This document shows, one piece after another, positions 6,493-7,687 of a stretch of DNA of 7,687 nt. The notes beneath the pieces are model-generated. The model saw only the letters and a program-made list of their open reading frames with translations, did no database searches and was not told the origin of the DNA. The position numbers and the translations under genes were made by a program. The DNA comes from Pseudomonadales bacterium (GTDB lineage: Bacteria > Pseudomonadota > Gammaproteobacteria > Pseudomonadales > IMCC2047): positions 1-7,687 of the forward strand of contig JAIPFG010000145.1 of the NCBI GenBank assembly GCA_021736745.1, given 5' to 3'. How positions within the stretch are numbered: position 1 is the first letter of the stretch; each line of letters starts with the position of its first letter.

Positions 6493-7494
6493 ATGGCACT
6501 TAAATTTAGTATTGGCCTACAAGGCAGTTACCCTATTCGAGAATATATCGATATCGCGCAGCGTATAGAGAGTTATGGATTTGATGAAATCCATGTCTAT
6601 GATGACCTGATGTTTAAACCTACTTGGCCGTTACTGACGTTAATTGGCGAGCACACTGATACTATTCAAGTTGGCCCCGGCATCATTACGCCTCAAATTG
6701 TTCATCCTTGCTACCATGCGGGTAATCTGGCGGAGCTAGATGAGCTTACTCAAGGTAGAGCGGTTTGTGGTATTGCCCGCGGCGCATTTTGGGAATTTCT
6801 TGGTATTGAGAAGCAAAAGAAACCGATCACGATGGTTAGAGAAGCCATTGAGATCATTCGACGCTTAATGAGAGGCGATCATACATCCTTTCATGGCGAA
6901 GTCTTTACTTGTACGGAGGAGCTCTTCTTCCGCTTCGATACCTACCGCAAAGACGTCCCAATTTTCATCGGCACTTGGGGACCAAAGATGTGTCAACTGG
7001 CCGGAGAAATCGCCTCAGGGGTGAAATCGGACGGTCTTTGGAATCCTGATTATGTGCGAATTGTGCGTGAAAATATCGAAATTGGCGCACGACGCAGCGG
7101 ACGCAATCCAGATGATATTGAGATTATTGCCGGTCCGCTCAGTTCTATTTCTGCTAACCGGGAGAAGGCTCGTGAGACAGCGCGCAAAGTGTTGGCAGTG
7201 TATTTACCCTATCTGCGCCCTATGACGGATGTGGCTGGAATTCCTGAAGAAGAGATAAGAAAAGTACGGGAGGCCGCTGCCGTGGGTGATTTTGCTAAAG
7301 GTGCAAGCTATGTTTCCGATTTGTCCGTTGAAAAATGTTCGGTGACGGGTACACCGGAGGAGGTCATTCAGCAGATTGAAGCGATGGCTGCGGCTGGTGT
7401 GACCCATGTGGCCTTTGGTCATTGCCTGGGGCCTGATTTTAATGAAGCCCTGGATTTATTGGGTAAGGAAGTGCTGCCGCATTTCAAATCCTAG
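6493..7494 (+). CDS. LLM-class (luciferase-like, Mer-type) flavin/F420-dependent oxidoreductase
   Basis: TIM-barrel oxidoreductase of 333 aa in the bacterial luciferase-like superfamily. The pattern is nearest to methylenetetrahydromethanopterin reductase (Mer)-like proteins. Such enzymes use coenzyme F420 or FMN to reduce or oxygenate small organic substrates; the substrate here cannot be read from the sequence. Seen: FSIGLQGSYP at the first strand; GFDEIHVYDD (29-38); VGPGIITPQIVHP (60-72); ELTQGRAVCGIARGAF (84-99), the characteristic strand-loop; MVREAIEIIRRLMRG (114-128); PIFIGTWGPKMCQLAGEIASG (156-176), the cofactor-side motif of the family; and the C-terminal GTPEEVIQQIEAMAAAGV (286 onward). 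The start ATG at 6493 has AGAGG five bases upstream. It is separated from the operon by the terminator at 6290-6319 and looks like a single-gene unit, with a palindrome upstream and a long hairpin downstream. No F420 biosynthesis gene is visible, so cofactor choice is open. Confidence 0.85.
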   Translation: MALKFSIGLQGSYPIREYIDIAQRIESYGFDEIHVYDDLMFKPTWPLLTLIGEHTDTIQVGPGIITPQIVHPCYHAGNLAELDELTQGRAVCGIARGAFWEFLGIEKQKKPITMVREAIEIIRRLMRGDHTSFHGEVFTCTEELFFRFDTYRKDVPIFIGTWGPKMCQLAGEIASGVKSDGLWNPDYVRIVRENIEIGARRSGRNPDDIEIIAGPLSSISANREKARETARKVLAVYLPYLRPMTDVAGIPEEEIRKVREAAAVGDFAKGASYVSDLSVEKCSVTGTPEEVIQQIEAMAAAGVTHVAFGHCLGPDFNEALDLLGKEVLPHFKS

Positions 7495-7540
7495 TCGAAT
7501 AGAGAAATGGGATTTGTTATAACGGTAAAGGTATTGACTC

Positions 7541-7582
7541 GTATTTAAAAGAGAAGAGTACTTATGCTTCTCTTTTAAATAC
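7541..7582. terminator. Perfect 16-bp hairpin after the LLM gene, likely (bidirectional) terminator
   Basis: GTATTTAAAAGAGAAG (7541-7556) and CTTCTCTTTTAAATAC (7567-7582) are exact reverse complements around the 10-base loop AGTACTTATG. The core GAGAAG/CTTCTC is flanked by AAAA before and TTTT after, which gives a U-tract in either direction, as in bidirectional terminators. The stem is AT-rich and no long extra T-run follows, so efficiency is uncertain. It lies 46 bp after the LLM stop. An alternative is mRNA 3'-end protection or a small repeat element. Confidence 0.55.
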
Positions 7583-7642
7583 AGCTAAATGTAAAGTGTT
7601 GATAAAATTCCTGCGGGGGATATCTTTGATTAAATGGTAGCC

Positions 7643-7669
7643 TTGGCCCGAAAAAAAAGCCTCTATACT
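7643..7669 (+). promoter_or_regulatory. Possible promoter for a gene beyond the window
   Basis: TTGGCC (7643-7648) and TATACT (7664-7669, five of six to TATAAT) are separated by 15 bp that include an A8 tract (7651-7658). The spacer is shorter than usual and the -35 box matches only four of six positions, but the A-tract could help by bending. Its target would start beyond 7687, so it cannot be assessed here. Confidence 0.35.
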
Positions 7670-7687
7670 TGCCAATGAAGTGGCATG

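Noticed and set aside
7534..7564. TTGACT (7534-7539) as the -35 of a promoter after the LLM gene
   Set aside because: At 17 bp the -10 would be AGTACT (three of six), lying inside the loop of the 16-bp hairpin; better explained by the hairpin.

Overview
The window reads as a stretch of gammaproteobacterial chromosome with near-balanced base composition. The organism call rests on protein character and gene order. Transketolase, Epd and Pgk closely resemble the enterobacterial and pseudomonad proteins, and tkt-epd-pgk-fba is a known gammaproteobacterial order. A eukaryote-type class I aldolase and a luciferase-like (F420/flavin) oxidoreductase point to a free-living, perhaps marine or Cellvibrionales-like lineage; that placement is inference.

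Layout: all genes lie on the + strand. Bases 1-5143 hold a central-carbon operon: a 5'-truncated transketolase (tkt), erythrose-4-phosphate dehydrogenase (epd), phosphoglycerate kinase (pgk) and a class I fructose-bisphosphate aldolase (fba). Gaps are 51, 11 and 50 bp and I see no intrinsic terminator inside. An alpha/beta hydrolase of the monoacylglycerol lipase/lysophospholipase type (5166-6128) starts 22 bp after fba and looks like the last operon gene. A 364-bp non-coding gap (6129-6492) follows. It holds a nested inverted repeat, a good sigma70-like promoter, two tandem hairpins of which the second is a textbook Rho-independent terminator, and a 12-bp palindrome. A Mer-like LLM oxidoreductase (6493-7494) comes next. 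It is followed by a perfect 16-bp hairpin and by a possible promoter for a gene beyond the window.

How it works together: transketolase produces or consumes erythrose-4-phosphate, which Epd oxidises toward pyridoxal phosphate. Pgk and aldolase carry the three-carbon/six-carbon steps of glycolysis or gluconeogenesis, so the operon ties sugar-phosphate interconversion to cofactor supply. No Rubisco or phosphoribulokinase is visible, so this is not evidence of carbon fixation. The hydrolase has no obvious pathway link.

The coding part is mostly ordinary. The most interesting unexplained signal is the 6129-6492 gap, where promoter, hairpins and terminator together predict a short (about 70 nt) RNA that could be an undescribed small RNA or a terminated leader of the LLM gene.
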